This document shows, one piece after another, positions 36,221 to 46,749 of a stretch of DNA of 64,000 nucleotides. A program made the translations under genes and the position numbers. The number at the start of each line of letters is the position of its first letter. The first letter of the stretch is position 1. Below the pieces are notes generated by a model that worked only from the letters and a program-made list of their open reading frames with translations, was not told the DNA's origin and ran no database searches. This DNA is from Acetitomaculum ruminis DSM 5522. Its GTDB lineage: Bacteria; Bacillota; Clostridia; Lachnospirales; Lachnospiraceae. Location of the stretch: the NCBI RefSeq assembly GCF_900112085.1, contig NZ_FOJY01000015.1, positions 16,526-80,525 on the forward strand, written 5' to 3'.

Positions 36221-37348
36221 ATGAAGGAAAAAAAGGTTCTTCTTGAGTATAATCTTCAGTTTTTTGCAAAGGAAGGTCCCGGCGGTGAAAAAACCGAGGA
36301 GCCTACAGCCAAAAAATTAAAAGAGGCAAGAGAAGAAGGTCAGGTTGCAAAAAGTCAGGAAGTAAGCAATGCTTTTGGATTGTTTAGTCTTTTTTGCATT
36401 TTAAAACTGGGCATGGGATATATTGGAAATTCCTTTTTGGAATTGTATCATGTGTTTTTTAATAAAATAGCAGATGTCAGAAGCTATGGAAATGGTGGTT
36501 TATCCATGTCAGTTATGCATGGCTTTGTCAGCGAATGCCTGATAATAATTTTAAAAGTATGCGCTCCCTTTTTGGCCTTGGGTTTTGTAGTAATGTTTAT
36601 AGTAAATGTTGCCCAGGTTGGTTTAAAAGTATCCACCAAACCCATGATGCCAAAACTTTCAAAAATAAATCCCTTAAGCGGATTTAAAAGGATTTTTTCA
36701 TCAAAATCATTATTTGAACTGGTAAAATCCCTGTTTAAGATAGGTATAGTGGTTTATATAGCCTACAGCAGGATAAAAGATAAATTCGGTACGATATATT
36801 TATTGTATGATCTGTCACTGACAGAGGCAGTTGCCACAGTAGGTGATATAGCAATAGATGTGGGATTTACCATTAGTCTTGTTTACTTCGTAGTTGGTCT
36901 TATGGACTTTGCATTCCAAAAGCACAAATTTAAAGAAGAAGTAAAGATGACAAAACAGGAAGTAAAGGATGAATACAAAAATACAGAAGGAAATCCTGAA
37001 ATAAAGTCACAGCAAAGACAGCGAATGAGAGAGGCATCTCAAAGAAGAATGATGGAAGATGTTAAAGATGCGGATGTAGTAATTACAAACCCGACTCACT
37101 TAGCTGTTGCATTAAAATATGATGCAGACAATTCATCAGCACCGGTAGTAGTTGCTAAAGGTGCGGATTTTATAGCAAATAAGATAAAAGAAGAAGCAAA
37201 AGCACATAATGTAATGATAGTTGAGAATAAACCTCTTGCAAGAATGCTTTATGCAAATGTTGAAATAGGAGAGATGATACCGCAGGAGTTATATCAGGCG
37301 GTGGCAGAGGTACTTGCATATGTATACAGTGTTAAACATAAAAGATAA
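36221..37348 (+). CDS. flhB: Flagellar export switch protein FlhB
   Basis: Substrate-specificity switch of the export gate, 375 aa from the ATG at 36221 (AAGGTG upstream). KTEEPTAKKLKEAREEGQVA at the N-terminus, four membrane helices and the autocleavage motif NPTH near residue 290, followed by LAVALKYD and the C-terminal domain. It works together with FliK encoded in the same operon. Confidence 0.96.
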   Translation: MKEKKVLLEYNLQFFAKEGPGGEKTEEPTAKKLKEAREEGQVAKSQEVSNAFGLFSLFCILKLGMGYIGNSFLELYHVFFNKIADVRSYGNGGLSMSVMHGFVSECLIIILKVCAPFLALGFVVMFIVNVAQVGLKVSTKPMMPKLSKINPLSGFKRIFSSKSLFELVKSLFKIGIVVYIAYSRIKDKFGTIYLLYDLSLTEAVATVGDIAIDVGFTISLVYFVVGLMDFAFQKHKFKEEVKMTKQEVKDEYKNTEGNPEIKSQQRQRMREASQRRMMEDVKDADVVITNPTHLAVALKYDADNSSAPVVVAKGADFIANKIKEEAKAHNVMIVENKPLARMLYANVEIGEMIPQELYQAVAEVLAYVYSVKHKR

Positions 37349-37366
37349 AAAAGGAGGGGAAAGGGT

Positions 37367-39427
37367 ATGAAAAAAAGCGATATAGGCGTAGCAGTTTATC
37401 TCTTATGCGCCGTATTATTCTTTATAATACCAATCACTCCAACTTTGCTGGATATAATGTTGGCATTCAATATTTCCATAGCAATGGTAGTTTTATTTAA
37501 CTCACTTTTTGTAAAAGAAGTACTTGATATGTCATTTTTCCCGACCCTTTTGTTATTTACAACAATTTTTAGAATTTCCCTTAATGTTTCTTCTACAAGA
37601 CTGATACTGGGAACGGGAAATCCGGGAAATGTCGTAACCACCTTTGGAGACTTTGTAGGTGGAGGAAATATCGTACTTGGAGCTATAGTATTCATAGTTT
37701 TAATTTTAATACAGTTTATCGTTATAAACAAAGGTTCTGAAAGGGTTGCTGAAGTAACAGCCAGATTTACACTTGATGCCATGCCCGGTAAACAGATGGC
37801 TATAGATGCCGACTTGAATACAGGCGCCATAGATGATGTTGAGGCAAAAAACAGGCGTAATAAAATTCAGGAAGAATCAAGCTTTTTCGGTTCAATGGAT
37901 GGTGCTACAAAGTATGTAAAAGGAGATGCCATAGCCGGTCTTATTATTACCCTTATAAACTTTGCCGGAGGAACAGTTCTTGGAATATTAAATCAGGGAC
38001 TTCAGGCCACAGAAGCATTACAAAAGTACGGACTTTTAACAATTGGTGATGGACTTGTCAGCCAGATTCCATCACTTCTTATATCCTTATCAACAGGTAT
38101 TCTTGTAACAAAGGCTTCAAAACAGGCAGATTTTTCATCAGTGCTTATTTCACAGCTTTTTGGAATACCAAAGGTATTGTATCTGGTAGGAAGTACTATA
38201 GCATTACTGGGTATACTTACACCACTTAACCATATATTATTTGTAGGCCTTGGAGCCGCATTTATAATAGCAGGAAGGTCAGTAGACAAGAGCATTGGCA
38301 TAGCTGCCATAGAAGAAGAAATAGAGCAGGGCGAAGGAGGAGCCGGTGGTGCAAGTCCTGCCGAGGAAATCAGAAAGCCGGAAAATGTAGTTACACTTTT
38401 AAAAGTAGACCCTATAGAATTGGAATTTGGCTATGGAATTATACCTTTGGCTGATGTAAATCAGGGAGGAGACCTTTTAGACAGGGTTGTAATGATAAGA
38501 AGACAGATTGCTCTTGAACTTGGAGCAGTTGTTCCAATAATCAGATTAAGAGATAATATTCAGTTAAATCCTAACCAGTATATTATCAAAATACATGGAA
38601 TACAGGTAAGCGAAGGAGAAATCCTCTTTGACCATTACATGGCCATGAATCCGGGATTTGTTGAGGAAGAAATTACCGGAATTCCTACCTTTGAGCCATC
38701 TTTCCACCTGCCGGCCATCTGGATTACGGAAGGACAAAGAGAAAAGGCTGAAACCCTTGGATATACGGTAGTTGACCCACCATCCATAATAGCAACCCAT
38801 CTTACCGAGATAATAAGGACCCATCTTGATGAGCTTCTTACCAGACAGGATGTACAAAATCTTCTTGATAATATCAGAGAGAAGAATGCTGCATTAATAG
38901 ATGAGCTGACTCCGAAACTTTTAGGACTTGGAGAAATACAAAAAGTACTTAAAAACCTTTTAAGTGAAGGAATTTCCATAAGGGATCTTCCAAACATATG
39001 TGAAACACTGGCAGATTATTCTGTTTCCACTAGAGATACGGATATTTTGACTGAATATGTCAGACAAAGTTTAAAAAGGGCCATTTCAGCAAAATATTTC
39101 CCTGCCAATGAAACTACAAGTGTTGTAACTTTAGATCCAAAAGCTGAGCAGGCCATAATGGGAGCAGTAAAACAGACAGAACAGGGGGCATATTTGAATT
39201 TAGACCCGGAAACCACAAAAAAACTTATGGCTTCAGTAGAGGTAGAAACAAACAAACTTGAAAATCTTGGCAAGAATGCCATAGTAATCACATCTCCAAT
39301 AGTGAGAATGTATTTTAAAAAACTTACTGAAGATTATTTTAAAGATTTAATTGTGGTATCCTATAATGAAATAGAATCTAACATTGAATTACAATCAGTA
39401 GGGATGGTGACAATAGATGATAATTAA
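37367..39427 (+). CDS. flhA: Flagellar export gate protein FlhA
   Basis: Ion-driven export gate subunit, 686 aa. About eight N-terminal helices, the FHIPEP-type cytosolic signature AEVTARFTLDAMPGKQMAID followed by ADLNTGAID, and the large C-terminal cytosolic domain that docks export chaperones. AAAGGAGGGG upstream of the ATG. Confidence 0.97.
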   Translation: MKKSDIGVAVYLLCAVLFFIIPITPTLLDIMLAFNISIAMVVLFNSLFVKEVLDMSFFPTLLLFTTIFRISLNVSSTRLILGTGNPGNVVTTFGDFVGGGNIVLGAIVFIVLILIQFIVINKGSERVAEVTARFTLDAMPGKQMAIDADLNTGAIDDVEAKNRRNKIQEESSFFGSMDGATKYVKGDAIAGLIITLINFAGGTVLGILNQGLQATEALQKYGLLTIGDGLVSQIPSLLISLSTGILVTKASKQADFSSVLISQLFGIPKVLYLVGSTIALLGILTPLNHILFVGLGAAFIIAGRSVDKSIGIAAIEEEIEQGEGGAGGASPAEEIRKPENVVTLLKVDPIELEFGYGIIPLADVNQGGDLLDRVVMIRRQIALELGAVVPIIRLRDNIQLNPNQYIIKIHGIQVSEGEILFDHYMAMNPGFVEEEITGIPTFEPSFHLPAIWITEGQREKAETLGYTVVDPPSIIATHLTEIIRTHLDELLTRQDVQNLLDNIREKNAALIDELTPKLLGLGEIQKVLKNLLSEGISIRDLPNICETLADYSVSTRDTDILTEYVRQSLKRAISAKYFPANETTSVVTLDPKAEQAIMGAVKQTEQGAYLNLDPETTKKLMASVEVETNKLENLGKNAIVITSPIVRMYFKKLTEDYFKDLIVVSYNEIESNIELQSVGMVTIDDN

Positions 39428-40718
39428 AAAGTTTCAAGGTAATACGGAGATTGACGCCATAACCAAGGCAAAAAATGAGATGGGAACCCAGGCTATTATC
39501 TTAAATGTTAAAACAATAAAGCCAAAGGGTATTATGAAAATAATTAAGCCGGTTACGGTGGAAGTTACCGCAGCATTAGAAGAAAAAGAGCCTGTAATAA
39601 ACACTGTAGCAGCTGTAGGCGGTGCTACGATTCAGGCACCTGTAAAAACTGACATAAAAGATGAAGAAAAAACACAGTCTTCAGGATTTGAAGCTGTGGC
39701 AAATGAAAAAATAGTAATAAGACCACCGGAAAGACAGCCGGATATTAAAATCACAAGGGAAGAAAAAAATCCGGAAGCTGCATTAGAGGAAAAATTAGAC
39801 TCCTTACAACAGTTTATTGAAGAAAAGCTTTCCACCAAAGGCCAAAGTTTAAAAGAAGAGGTTGAAGAAAAAGAATCTGACGAAGATGACATAGAAAAAG
39901 AAAAAGAGGACGCTCTTAGCAAAAATATGTCGATTCTAAAGATGATTTACAACATCCTTATTGAAAATGAAGTTGATGAAATCTATGCAAATGAAATAAT
40001 AGAGGAAATCGAAAAAGTAGTTGAGGAAAATACACATATTGATTACATATTATCCAATGTATATCAGAAAATGATATTGAAGTTTGGAAGGCCTAAAAAA
40101 ATTGAATTATCAGAAAAAAGACCAAAACTTGTTTTCTTTGTAGGGCCAACTGGCGTTGGAAAGACCACTACAATTGCCAAATTGGCTTCTATATACAAGT
40201 TGGAATACAAAAACAAAGTGGCAATGCTGACTGCTGATACCTATAGAATAGCAGCAGCAGAACAGCTTCGAACCTACGCAAACATATTAGATGCACCTTT
40301 ATCGGTAATTTATTCTCCTGATGAACTGATAAATTCAACAGTGAAATATAAAAACTATGACCTGATATTTGTTGATATGCCGGGACATTCCCATAAAAAC
40401 AAAAAGCAGCAGGATATGATAAAGGAAATGGTTGACAGGGTAGGGGAGAATTATGACACAGATGTATTTTTGGTACTCAGTGCAACCACCAAATACAAGG
40501 ACCTGAAAAATATTGCAGATGCCTACAAAAAAATTGGTGGTTTCAGCATAATATTTACAAAGCTTGACGAAACGGCAACCTTTGGAAATTTGCTGAATTT
40601 GAAACTATACACAGGAGGACAGATTGCTTACATTACTAATGGACAAAACGTACCGGAAGATGTGGAAGTATTTAACTCTCAAAAGATTGTTAAGTTATTA
40701 CTTGGAGGGAAACAATGA
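39417..40718 (+). CDS. flhF: Flagellar placement GTPase FlhF
   Basis: SRP-type GTPase that sets flagellar position and number, 433 aa. Basic N-terminal B domain (IIKKFQGNTEIDAITKAKNE), a long acidic linker, then the NG domain: GPTGVGKTTTIAKLA near 243-257, TADTYRIAAAEQLRTYA, VDMPGHSHKN and FTKLDETATFGN. It overlaps flhA by 11 nt and flhG by 4 nt. Confidence 0.95.
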   Translation: MIIKKFQGNTEIDAITKAKNEMGTQAIILNVKTIKPKGIMKIIKPVTVEVTAALEEKEPVINTVAAVGGATIQAPVKTDIKDEEKTQSSGFEAVANEKIVIRPPERQPDIKITREEKNPEAALEEKLDSLQQFIEEKLSTKGQSLKEEVEEKESDEDDIEKEKEDALSKNMSILKMIYNILIENEVDEIYANEIIEEIEKVVEENTHIDYILSNVYQKMILKFGRPKKIELSEKRPKLVFFVGPTGVGKTTTIAKLASIYKLEYKNKVAMLTADTYRIAAAEQLRTYANILDAPLSVIYSPDELINSTVKYKNYDLIFVDMPGHSHKNKKQQDMIKEMVDRVGENYDTDVFLVLSATTKYKDLKNIADAYKKIGGFSIIFTKLDETATFGNLLNLKLYTGGQIAYITNGQNVPEDVEVFNSQKIVKLLLGGKQ

Positions 40719-41605
40719 TGGATCAGGCAGAACATTTAAGAAACATCATTAAACAAAATACAGTACGTCCTACAACAGTTGCCAGGATTATTACCATTAC
40801 TAGCGGTAAAGGTGGAGTTGGAAAATCAAATGTAGCAGTAAATCTTGCTGTTAAATTTCAGGAACTGGGGAAAAAAGTACTTATTTTTGATGCAGATTTT
40901 GGTCTGGCAAATGTAGAGGTTATGTTTGGCGCAGTACCAAAATACAATTTAAGCGATATTATTTATAATGGAAAGAGTATGAGTGATGTTATTACTTATG
41001 GTGCTAACGGTATAGGATTTATTTCCGCCGGTTCAGGTATTGTTTCCATGAGAAATATAGATAATTCACAATTAAGCTATCTTAGCCATTCTCTGGCAAG
41101 TCTGGATTATCTTGCAGATACAATACTTATTGATACCGGAGCAGGTATTTCGGATTCTGTTATGGAATTTGTCATGGCAGGTACAGAGATACTTTTAGTT
41201 GTCACGAATGAACCTACATCACTTACAGATTCATACTCATTGTTAAAGGCTATGAGCTTAAACCCTAAATACAACAAAAATGACTGTCGGGTTAAAGTAA
41301 TAGCCAATAAGGTTACATCCGTGGAAGAAGGCGAATTAGTATACAAAAAACTGGAATCCGTAGTAAAACAGTTCTTAAATGTAAACATGGAATTTCAAGG
41401 AATTATTCCATATGATATTAATCTTGTAAGGGCTGTAAGAGAGCAGAATCCGGTTTCAATATACATGCCTAATTCAATATCTTCAAAGGCATTTGAATCT
41501 TTAGCAAAAAGACTTATTAATGAAGAGGAATATATGCCGGAAAAGACAACAAGAGAAAGTATATCAAGCATACTTTTAAGAATGTTTAAAAAACGCTCAA
41601 TGTAG
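40715..41605 (+). CDS. flhG: MinD-like ATPase FlhG (YlxH)
   Basis: A ParA/MinD-family ATPase of 296 aa that activates FlhF and controls flagellar number. Deviant Walker A TSGKGGVGKSNVAVN near 28-42, VLIFDADFGLANVEVMFG, and TILIDTGAGISDSVMEF. N-terminal DQAEHLRN region contacts FlhF in related proteins. Overlaps flhF by 4 nt. Confidence 0.95.
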   Translation: MMDQAEHLRNIIKQNTVRPTTVARIITITSGKGGVGKSNVAVNLAVKFQELGKKVLIFDADFGLANVEVMFGAVPKYNLSDIIYNGKSMSDVITYGANGIGFISAGSGIVSMRNIDNSQLSYLSHSLASLDYLADTILIDTGAGISDSVMEFVMAGTEILLVVTNEPTSLTDSYSLLKAMSLNPKYNKNDCRVKVIANKVTSVEEGELVYKKLESVVKQFLNVNMEFQGIIPYDINLVRAVREQNPVSIYMPNSISSKAFESLAKRLINEEEYMPEKTTRESISSILLRMFKKRSM

Positions 41606-41616
41606 GGGGAAACTAT

Positions 41617-42363
41617 ATGATAGGCAGTTTAAATGCAGGAGATAAAGTAGATATCTCTTACACAGAAGAAGGCCAGATTGGTAAAGAATTAAATATTGAT
41701 ACAAAGCATTTTTACAAAAGCAAAATATATGAAACAGATGATAATGGCGTAATTCTTACCATGCCCATAGAAGAAGGAAGATTGGTGCCTTTACCGGTAT
41801 CTTTAAAATACAATGTAATATTTTACACAGATAAGGGACTTTACAAGAGCACAGGTCTTATAGAAAGAAGATATAAAGAAGGCAGAGTCTATGTCTTTTA
41901 CATGACACTTTTAGATAAGCTTGTTAGATATCAAAGAAGACAATATTTCAGAGTGGAATGTATCCTAGATTTCAGATATTTAAAGCTTGATGAAACAAAA
42001 GACTTTAAAAGCGAGACTTTAGAGGGAATATTATTTGATTTTGAAAATAATTACCAGTTGGTAGAAAAGAAAAACGGATTAATTGTCGATATAAGTGCTG
42101 GAGGGGTTCGTGCCATAGTTAAAGAAGAGTACGAAAAAGGGTCATATTATATGATTTCTTTTGAACTTGTTGAAAATAGTACCAGTAAAAACTATGAACT
42201 CCCTATTAGAATTGTATCATGTGAACCCGCCAGAAAGACAGATGATAATTCATTTGAAGTACGGGCTGAGTTTGCATATATTACAGAAAAGATACGCGAG
42301 GAACTTATTAAATTTATTTTCGCCAAGGAAAGACGAACATTAAAGTCAGGAAAAGGAAAATAA
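41617..42363 (+). CDS. PilZ-domain flagellar brake protein (YcgR/DgrA-like)
   Basis: A 248-aa c-di-GMP receptor. N-terminal YcgR-like beta domain (about 1-100) and PilZ domain with both binding motifs: RYQRRQYFRV near 104-113 (RxxxR) and DISAGGVR near 158-165 (D/NxSxxG). In Bacillus, YpfA/DgrA slows motility when c-di-GMP rises. Placement inside the fla/che operon supports control of the motor. Confidence 0.9.
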   Translation: MIGSLNAGDKVDISYTEEGQIGKELNIDTKHFYKSKIYETDDNGVILTMPIEEGRLVPLPVSLKYNVIFYTDKGLYKSTGLIERRYKEGRVYVFYMTLLDKLVRYQRRQYFRVECILDFRYLKLDETKDFKSETLEGILFDFENNYQLVEKKNGLIVDISAGGVRAIVKEEYEKGSYYMISFELVENSTSKNYELPIRIVSCEPARKTDDNSFEVRAEFAYITEKIREELIKFIFAKERRTLKSGKGK

Positions 42364-42366
42364 ATA

Positions 42367-43458
42367 GTGTCGAAAAAAATAATGATAGTTGAAGACTCTG
42401 CACTTATGAGAAGGGTCTTTAGTGATATAATCAAATCAGATAGCAGTTTTGAAGTCGTGGCATTATGTCAAAACGGTAAGGAGGCTTATGAAAAATTAAA
42501 AGCTGATGCCGATGAATATGATGTTGTAATTACAGATATATTAATGCCAATAATGACCGGAATCGAGCTGTTAGAAAAAATACAAGCTGAGAAAATAGAT
42601 GTTATTCCTATAGTTATTAGTTCCCTTATTGGTGATGGCTCAGACACTTTAGAAGAAATAAAGGCCTTAAAACTTAACTCTTTGGAATTTCTTAATAAAC
42701 CTTCAAATTTCATAGAGGCAAGAGGTGAGGAATTTAGTATTTCTGTACTTCAGGTTCTCCATAGTGTGCTGGGATTAAAAAGAAAAAGCAGCAGAGTTTC
42801 TTCAGTTGCTACTGCGCCAAAGAGAACTAATACCAGAACAACAAATAAGGTGACAAGGACAGGAAGAAAAATGACAGGAGGAAATAAGCTGGTTGCTATT
42901 GCCTGCTCAACCGGAGGCCCGAAAGCCTTGAACCAGGTGGTACCATACATAGATAAAAATATCAATGCTCCTGTAGTAATAGTCCAGCACATGCCTGTAG
43001 GATTTACGGAAATACTGGCAAATAAGCTTAATGATATCAGCGCAGTTCATGTAAAAGAAGCCGAGCATGACGAAATCCTGCAAAAAGGATATGTTTATAT
43101 TGCTCCTGGAGGAAAACAACTCAGGATAGAAAAAATACCTGGAGGACACAAGGTAAAGCTGACCGATGAGCCGGCAGTAGGCGGTTTAAAGCCCTGTGCA
43201 GACCTGATGTATGAATCACTGGAAAACTCCAATTATGATCAGGTATTGTGTGTGGTTCTTACTGGAATGGGAAGCGATGGAACAAAAGGGATTACCCGAT
43301 TAGGAAAAACCAAGAATATTTATGTAGTTGCACAAAATGAGCAGACCTGTGTGGTTTATGGCATGCCAAAAAGCATTTTTTTGGCAGGAGTTGTAGACGA
43401 AGTATTGCCATTACAAGACATAGGCACTGCGATTTCAAAGAATGTGGGGGTACGATAA
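42367..43458 (+). CDS. cheB: Chemotaxis protein-glutamate methylesterase CheB
   Basis: A 363-aa two-domain protein. Receiver with phospho-Asp in VVITDILMPIMTG (about residue 57) and catalytic methylesterase with Ser in ACSTGGPKAL (about 179), His in VQHMPVGFTE (about 207) and Asp in LTGMGSDGTKG (about 303). It demethylates and deamidates receptors. GTG start at 42367. No cheR methyltransferase gene is present in this window. Confidence 0.96.
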   Translation: MSKKIMIVEDSALMRRVFSDIIKSDSSFEVVALCQNGKEAYEKLKADADEYDVVITDILMPIMTGIELLEKIQAEKIDVIPIVISSLIGDGSDTLEEIKALKLNSLEFLNKPSNFIEARGEEFSISVLQVLHSVLGLKRKSSRVSSVATAPKRTNTRTTNKVTRTGRKMTGGNKLVAIACSTGGPKALNQVVPYIDKNINAPVVIVQHMPVGFTEILANKLNDISAVHVKEAEHDEILQKGYVYIAPGGKQLRIEKIPGGHKVKLTDEPAVGGLKPCADLMYESLENSNYDQVLCVVLTGMGSDGTKGITRLGKTKNIYVVAQNEQTCVVYGMPKSIFLAGVVDEVLPLQDIGTAISKNVGVR

Positions 43459-43459
43459 T

Positions 43460-45574
43460 ATGGATGTAAGCCAATATTTAGACGTCTTCATTGACGAGAC
43501 AAACGAACATTTACAAAATTTAAACGAACATATACTTGTTCTTGAAAAGGAACCTGAAAATGAAGATACGGTAAATGAGATATTTAGAGCAGCCCACTCT
43601 TTAAAGGGAATGGCCGGAACAATGGGATTTAAGAGAATGCAGCGTTTAACCCATGATATGGAAAACGTTTTCTCTGAAATTCGAAACGGAAAAATGAAAG
43701 TTACATCAGATCTTATTGATGTTGTATTTCAATGTCTTGATGCCATTCAAAGTTATCTTGATGAAATCAGGGAAACTTCCAATGAAGGAACAGAAGACAA
43801 CGAACCTATCATTAAAAGGTTAAACGAACTTATTGAAATCGAAAAAAATGGAGGTTCAGCACCAGCCCCGGCATCGGAGGGTGAGGCAGCTTCAAAAGAA
43901 GACGAAGCATCTGCAAAAGATAAAAAATATATGCAGATACCTCTTACAGATGAAGATAAAAGAAAAATGTTAGAAGCTAAAGAAGGTGGAATGAACATCT
44001 TTGGCTTTACGGTAAAAATAAATGAAACCTGCATTTTAAAAGCTGCCAGAGCATTTTTAGTATTTAAGGCAGTTGAGGATTTTGGAACCATTTTGGCTTC
44101 AAATCCAACCAGTCAGGATATTGAAGATGAAAAACTGGATTTTGAATTTAGTATGATAGTAATCTCAGCAGAGCCAATGGAAAAAATCGTTGAATCTGCC
44201 AAGGGCATATCTGAAATAGAAGATGTATCCGGAGAATCTCTTTCACCGGAAAGCTTTGATAAAAAAGAAGAAGCAGCCCCTGCCCCTGCAGAAGAAGCAG
44301 CACCGGCAGCACCGGCTCCAGCCCCGGCAGCACCGGCACCGGCTCCTGCCAAAAAAGCAGCGGCACCTGCAGCAGCCAAAAAACCGGCAGCTTCTAAAAC
44401 CAGCAAACCTGTTGCCAACAGAACAGTTCGTGTAGATATAGAAAAACTTGATGATCTTATGAATCAGGTATCAGAGCTAATCATAGCTAAAAACTCACTG
44501 GTGGCAATCAGTCAGTCAGATGATAATTCAGCACAGGCTCAGGGAGTCAGAGAGCAGATAGAATACCTTGAAAGAATTACCACAAACCTTCACGAATCAG
44601 TTATGAAGGTAAGGATGGTACCTATTGAAAGTGTAGTAAACAGATTCCCACGAATGATTAGAGACCTGTCTAAAAAACTTGACAAGAAAATGGAACTTAC
44701 CATGAGTGGTGAAGATACAGAACTTGATAGAACAGTTATTGACGAAATAGGTGATCCACTTATGCATTTGCTTAGAAATTCAGCCGACCACGGTCTTGAA
44801 TCCAAAGAAGCGCGTAAGGCAAGCGGAAAACCTGAGACTGGTTCCATTTATCTTAACGCTTTCCAGGAAGGAAACAACGTTATCATAGAAGTTGGTGATG
44901 ATGGTAATGGTATCGATGTAGAAGGCGTAAAAACAAAGGCTATCGAAAGAGGCGTAATTACCGAAGAACAGGCAGCTACCATGGAAAGTAAGGATATAGT
45001 GGATTTATTATTCCTTCCAAGTTTCTCAATGGCTAAAAAGATTACCGATATTTCAGGTAGAGGTGTTGGTCTTGATGTTGTTAAATCAAAAATCGAAGCC
45101 TTAAGCGGTGAAGTAGAAGTAAAGACAGAATTAGGAAGAGGAAGTAAATTCATAATCAGACTGCCTCTTACCCTTGCTATTATCCAGGCTCTTATGGTTG
45201 AGATTGGAACAGAAAAATATGCTATTTCTTTAGGAAGTATTCAGACAATTGAAGATATTTCAGTTGATGATATAAAATATGTCCAGGCGAAAGAAGTTAT
45301 CCATATCAGAGGTACCGTAATACCTATCATCAGAATGCATGACATTCTTGACATTGAAAGTACCAATGAAGACCCTACAAATCTCACAGTAGTTATTGTT
45401 AACAAAGGAGAAAAACAGGCAGGTCTTATCATAGATAACTTAATAGGACAGCAGGAAATTGTTATCAAATCCCTGGGTAAATACATTGAAAACAACAACA
45501 AAGTTATAAGTGGTGCTACCATCTTAGGAGATGGTGAAGTTGCCTTGATACTTGATGTTAATCCATTAATTTAA
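43460..45574 (+). CDS. cheA: Chemotaxis histidine kinase CheA
   Basis: A 704-aa kinase from the ATG at 43460 (GTGGGGG upstream), which follows the cheB stop by one base. P1 HPt with the phosphorylated His in RAAHSLKGMAG (about 46), P2-like docking segment, an Ala/Pro-rich linker (about 270-320), P3 dimerisation helices, P4 ATPase with LLRNSADHGLES (about 437) and GDDGNGID, and the P5 CheW-like domain (about 560-704). Confidence 0.97.
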   Translation: MDVSQYLDVFIDETNEHLQNLNEHILVLEKEPENEDTVNEIFRAAHSLKGMAGTMGFKRMQRLTHDMENVFSEIRNGKMKVTSDLIDVVFQCLDAIQSYLDEIRETSNEGTEDNEPIIKRLNELIEIEKNGGSAPAPASEGEAASKEDEASAKDKKYMQIPLTDEDKRKMLEAKEGGMNIFGFTVKINETCILKAARAFLVFKAVEDFGTILASNPTSQDIEDEKLDFEFSMIVISAEPMEKIVESAKGISEIEDVSGESLSPESFDKKEEAAPAPAEEAAPAAPAPAPAAPAPAPAKKAAAPAAAKKPAASKTSKPVANRTVRVDIEKLDDLMNQVSELIIAKNSLVAISQSDDNSAQAQGVREQIEYLERITTNLHESVMKVRMVPIESVVNRFPRMIRDLSKKLDKKMELTMSGEDTELDRTVIDEIGDPLMHLLRNSADHGLESKEARKASGKPETGSIYLNAFQEGNNVIIEVGDDGNGIDVEGVKTKAIERGVITEEQAATMESKDIVDLLFLPSFSMAKKITDISGRGVGLDVVKSKIEALSGEVEVKTELGRGSKFIIRLPLTLAIIQALMVEIGTEKYAISLGSIQTIEDISVDDIKYVQAKEVIHIRGTVIPIIRMHDILDIESTNEDPTNLTVVIVNKGEKQAGLIIDNLIGQQEIVIKSLGKYIENNNKVISGATILGDGEVALILDVNPLI

Positions 45575-45590
45575 CAGGGGGTGTAGATAT

Positions 45591-46049
45591 ATGGCAAGAA
45601 ATGAAATAGTAGCAAATGATTCAAAACAATATATTGTTGTAAGGATAGATAATGAACGCTACGGAATCGACATAACATTTGTAGACAACATAGTCAGAAT
45701 GCAGAAAATAACAAGAGTTCCAAAAGCACAGCCTTATTTTAAAGGAGTTATAAACCTGCGTGGTGAGGTAGTTCCTGTTATGAGCATGAGGCTTAGAATG
45801 GAACAGCCGGATGATGTATATACCGGAGCTTCCAGAATAATCATAGTAAAAATGGAAGCAGCAGCTTCCTGCGGACTTACTGTTGATGAAGTAATAGGTG
45901 TAGTTGTTCTTGAAAATTCCGAAATAGACAGAATGAATAATTCCAAGGATGATAAACAGATGTTTATTAATGGAATTGGAAAACACGAAGGCCAGCTTAT
46001 TTCCCTTTTGGATTTAAATAAACTGATTGGTGAAATAGAACCTGAATAA
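45591..46049 (+). CDS. cheW: Chemotaxis coupling protein CheW
   Basis: A 152-aa adaptor linking receptors to CheA. Family core: IVVRIDNERYGIDITFVDNI, VINLRGEVVPVMSMRLRM and GIGKHEGQLISLLDLNKLIG. GGGGTG lies before the ATG, and cheA ends 16 nt upstream. Confidence 0.95.
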   Translation: MARNEIVANDSKQYIVVRIDNERYGIDITFVDNIVRMQKITRVPKAQPYFKGVINLRGEVVPVMSMRLRMEQPDDVYTGASRIIIVKMEAAASCGLTVDEVIGVVVLENSEIDRMNNSKDDKQMFINGIGKHEGQLISLLDLNKLIGEIEPE

Positions 46050-46115
46050 TATTGCTTAAAGTCGTTGATGTTGGATTTTAGGTGTTATTTGTAAGCCTGA
46101 TTTATGGAGGTTTTT

Positions 46116-46730
46116 ATGAAGGACTTAAAAGAGATTAATTCTATATATTTTGATGTATTAAAAGAAATTGGAAATATTGGTGCAGGTAATGCTGCTACGT
46201 CTTTAGCTAGACTTTTAAATTCAAAGATTTCCATGCAGGTTCCTAAAGTAGAACTGTTAAATTTTTCGGATTTGGCAGGAATAATTGCCGGTGAAGAAGA
46301 AACAGTAGTGGGTATTCTTATTGAAGTAACAGAAGATATTACCGGAAGCATGATGTTCTTTTTACAAATGGATTCAGCTAAGCATTTAGTTAATAAACTG
46401 GTGCCACCATCAGATGATACAGAAGGGGTATTTTCAGAGATGGAACTGTCAGCCTTGAAAGAGATTGGAAATATTATAACAGGGGCATACCTTTCTGCCT
46501 TGTCAGGTTTAACAAATCTTAAAGTAGGGGCTTCCATTCCTTACTTATGTATAGATATGGCAGCGGCGATATTAAGTGTTCCTGCCATTGAGTTTGGAAT
46601 GTTCGGAGATGAGGCACTTTTAATAGAGAACCAGTTGGAAGATGAAGTTTTGATCAATGGCTATTTTATATTACTACCAGATCCTGATTCATATGACAAG
46701 ATTCTTGGTTCTTTAGGTATTCATATTTAA
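46116..46730 (+). CDS. cheC: CheY-P phosphatase CheC
   Basis: A 204-aa adaptation protein. The start at 46116 fits TGGAGG just upstream. Two phosphatase helices carry the D/S-x3-E-x2-N pattern: DVLKEIGNIGAGNA near residue 11 and SALKEIGNIITGA near residue 115. Together with CheD, encoded next, it tunes receptor activity and CheY-P level. Confidence 0.94.
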   Translation: MKDLKEINSIYFDVLKEIGNIGAGNAATSLARLLNSKISMQVPKVELLNFSDLAGIIAGEEETVVGILIEVTEDITGSMMFFLQMDSAKHLVNKLVPPSDDTEGVFSEMELSALKEIGNIITGAYLSALSGLTNLKVGASIPYLCIDMAAAILSVPAIEFGMFGDEALLIENQLEDEVLINGYFILLPDPDSYDKILGSLGIHI

Positions 46731-46749
46731 ATAAGATGAGGAGACTGCT